Source: UBA1672 sp963977495 (GTDB lineage Bacteria > Pseudomonadota > Alphaproteobacteria > Micavibrionales > Micavibrionaceae). Taken from it: 64,000 nucleotides of DNA. The number at the start of each line of letters is the position of its first letter. Positions within the stretch are counted from its first letter, which is position 1. Positions 63,043 to 64,000 of the stretch are shown here, in pieces. The stretch lies in contig CAXBOT010000007.1 of the NCBI GenBank assembly GCA_963977495.1, positions 20,324 to 84,323 of the forward strand, read 5' to 3'. Made by a program: the position numbers and the translations under genes. The notes under the pieces were generated by a model. It worked only from the letters and a program-made list of their open reading frames with translations. It was not told the origin of the DNA and searched no databases.

Positions 63043-63273
63043 TTGAAAGATAGATTATGTAGCTTGAATAGAGAGTTTTTGCAAGGGGGCACTTGTTCTG
63101 CACTGCAAAATCATGTGCGTCATATATTAGGTGACATATTAGGTGGCATATTAAGTGCACTTACTATGGTGATAATAATAGCCATTATATGCGGCCTGTC
63201 TGCGCGATGTTTTTTACACGCGCCAAAGCCAAATGATAGGCGCGCAGAAAAAGTGACAGATAATTCTGAGTAA
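63043..63273 (+). CDS. Possible small membrane protein (TTG start), low support
   Basis: A 76-codon frame beginning with TTG at 63043 and no evident ribosome site. It holds one strongly hydrophobic segment (SALTMVIIIAIICGLSARC) and a basic C-terminus, which fits a single-pass membrane peptide. The central ILGDILGGILSAL derives from a 12-nt tandem repeat. It may be a real small protein or chance. It lies between the Na/Pi gene and the rRNA promoter. Confidence 0.3.
   Translation: MKDRLCSLNREFLQGGTCSALQNHVRHILGDILGGILSALTMVIIIAIICGLSARCFLHAPKPNDRRAEKVTDNSE
63123..63158. repeat. Three tandem 12-nt repeats
   Basis: TATATTAGGTGA, CATATTAGGTGG and CATATTAAGTGC follow each other without gaps, with one to three differences. 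The period is a multiple of three, so the frame at 63043-63273 is kept. Confidence 0.75.
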
Positions 63274-63340
63274 TTTCTACGGTTTTCTGCCATTTTTTCG
63301 ATTTAATGAAAAAAAAGTGAAAAAAAAGTAAAAACTTATT

Positions 63341-63369
63341 TGACAGGAAAGAAACCAGCCCCTATAACC
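63341..63369 (+). promoter_or_regulatory. rRNA operon promoter
   Basis: Perfect -35 TTGACA (63341-63346), 17-bp spacer, -10 TATAAC (63364-63369). Two A-tracts at 63310-63335 just upstream have the form of an UP element. Transcription should begin near 63376. Confidence 0.85.
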
Positions 63370-63376
63370 ACCAAAC

Positions 63377-63940
63377 ATTCAGACGCACCGAGACGCAAAT
63401 GAGTGTGTAGGCCGAAGATTGGCGGTGCTAATCAGAGGTTCGAAAGCAGGAAAATAAACCTTCTTGTGCTTCTTTAAAAACCCTTAGGTGTGAAGCTTCT
63501 AAGGCTTTGAAAAACAAGAAATAATAATTCTTTTTCTTCAAAGTTTCGATTGACAGACTTATAAGCTTATGTTTATATAGTGGCTCAATCAAAAGTAACT
63601 GACCGACTGGTTCGGTCTTTTTTGCGGCCCAAGATAGGCGAGAGTTTGTTTTGGGTGGTGCTAGGTTCTTGTACATCGTGAATAGGAAAGAAGAGATACG
63701 CAGGCAGCAGTGCCCGTTCTTGAAATACTTCGGTATGATTGATCGGTAAGATGCATTGAGTGCATTAAACAAAAAGCCCTGTTTGTACTGTGTATCTACT
63801 ATGACGCACGTGACTACTTCGGTAGTCACAGACAGTAAAAATGTAATGTCAGCTTTATGCTGGCGCTACATCGCAAGCAGGTCTTTGAAATATTTATACT
63901 TCAAATACCAAACAATTTTTTGAGTGATTTGATGGATCTA
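63377..63940 (+). other. Long 16S rRNA leader with processing hairpins and boxA-like site
   Basis: About 565 nt between the promoter and 16S. It contains a perfect UUCG-capped hairpin (GTGACTAC/GTAGTCAC, 63810-63829), a second stem at about 63841-63872 (ATGTA...TACAT around GTCAGC/GCTGGC), and a boxA-like GGTCTTTGAAAT near 63880-63891, the kind of antitermination site seen in rRNA leaders. An antisense frame of 133 codons in it is not considered a gene. Confidence 0.7.
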
Positions 63941-64000
63941 AACTTAAGAGTTTGATCCTGGCTCAGAACGAACGCTGGCGGCAGGCCTAACACATGCAAG
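63941..64000 (+). rRNA. rrs: 16S ribosomal RNA, 5' end, cut by window edge
   Basis: AACTTAAGAGTTTGATCCTG (63941-63960) followed by GCTCAGAACGAACGCTGGCG and CCTAACACATGCAAG is the standard 16S 5' region including the 27F primer site; the GGCAGGCCTAACACATGCAAG version is typical of alphaproteobacteria. The remaining about 1,430 nt lie outside the window. Confidence 0.98.

Noticed and set aside
63428..63829. Minus-strand frame of 133 codons in the rRNA leader
   Set aside because: It runs antisense to the rRNA leader transcript, covers its hairpins, has no ribosome-binding site and low-complexity Lys/Phe/Leu stretches; the rRNA leader reading explains the stretch.
1..64000. CRISPR arrays, insertion sequences or prophage genes
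   Set aside because: No regularly spaced repeats, transposase, integrase or phage structural genes were seen anywhere in the window.

Overview
The window is a chromosomal segment of an alphaproteobacterium, mid-GC by eye and densely packed. The assignment rests on several lineage markers seen together: a circularly permuted two-piece ssrA (tmRNA) with an ANDN-type tag, the alphaproteobacterial form of SspB, a GapR/DUF2312 protein, a hemC-hemD-mitofilin(Mic60)-hemY cluster, and clustered GANTC (CcrM-type) sites. The mix of free-living biosynthesis (branched-chain amino acids, haem, thymidylate), a DotI/IcmL-like protein and several unsecreted-looking peptidase-like orphans would fit a Micavibrio-like or other deep-branching lineage, but that placement is inference.

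Layout. 1-8.4 kb: der (cut by the window edge), bamB and a YfgM-like TPR protein in the classical order, then a thioredoxin-like protein, an L,D-transpeptidase, a small lipoprotein, an AmiC-type amidase, an orphan formyltransferase and an orphan flagellar-rod-like protein. 8.5-15.9 kb: a TPR-methyltransferase fusion, two EamA exporters around an odd subtilase-like protein, and an HxlR regulator divergent from pirin. 16-22 kb: ilvC, a lipoprotein, ilvN, a membrane glycosyltransferase-like protein and ilvB, preceded by a Val/Leu-rich leader peptide and an attenuator. 22.1-22.8 kb: about 800 bp without a convincing gene; it holds a minus-strand terminator, an AT-rich tract, two inverted DnaA boxes and six GANTC sites. 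22.8-33.3 kb: miaA, an EamA exporter, the hflK-hflC-degP quality-control operon, mrp, folA, an HExxH protein, thyA and an orphan. 33.4-36.4 kb: ssrA, a membrane protein, sspB, a hydrolase and tRNA-Arg(CCG). 36.5-45.2 kb: a second HExxH protein, a UbiB-family kinase, a DotI/IcmL-like protein, gapR, a CDGSH protein, acsA, gpsA and tsaD. 45.2-50.1 kb: the hem/Mic60 cluster. 50-52.7 kb: rhomboid protease and two orphans. 52.8-61.3 kb: a surface-polysaccharide locus, five plus-strand genes converging on three minus-strand reading frames. 61.3-64 kb: a Na/Pi cotransporter, then an rRNA promoter, a long leader and the first about 60 bases of 16S rRNA.

The most unusual points are: the ssrA tag, which carries two ANDN motifs and lies near the gene for its adaptor SspB; a complete Val/Leu attenuator in front of ilvB; a polysaccharide-export gene split by one in-frame TAA with no usable restart; a Na/Pi transporter whose natural N-terminus has no AUG/GUG/UUG start; a candidate replication-origin-like region at 22.5-22.8 kb; a Mic60-like protein with an N-terminal DNA-binding-like domain; and peptidase-like orphans lacking signal peptides, one of them apparently without its catalytic Asp.
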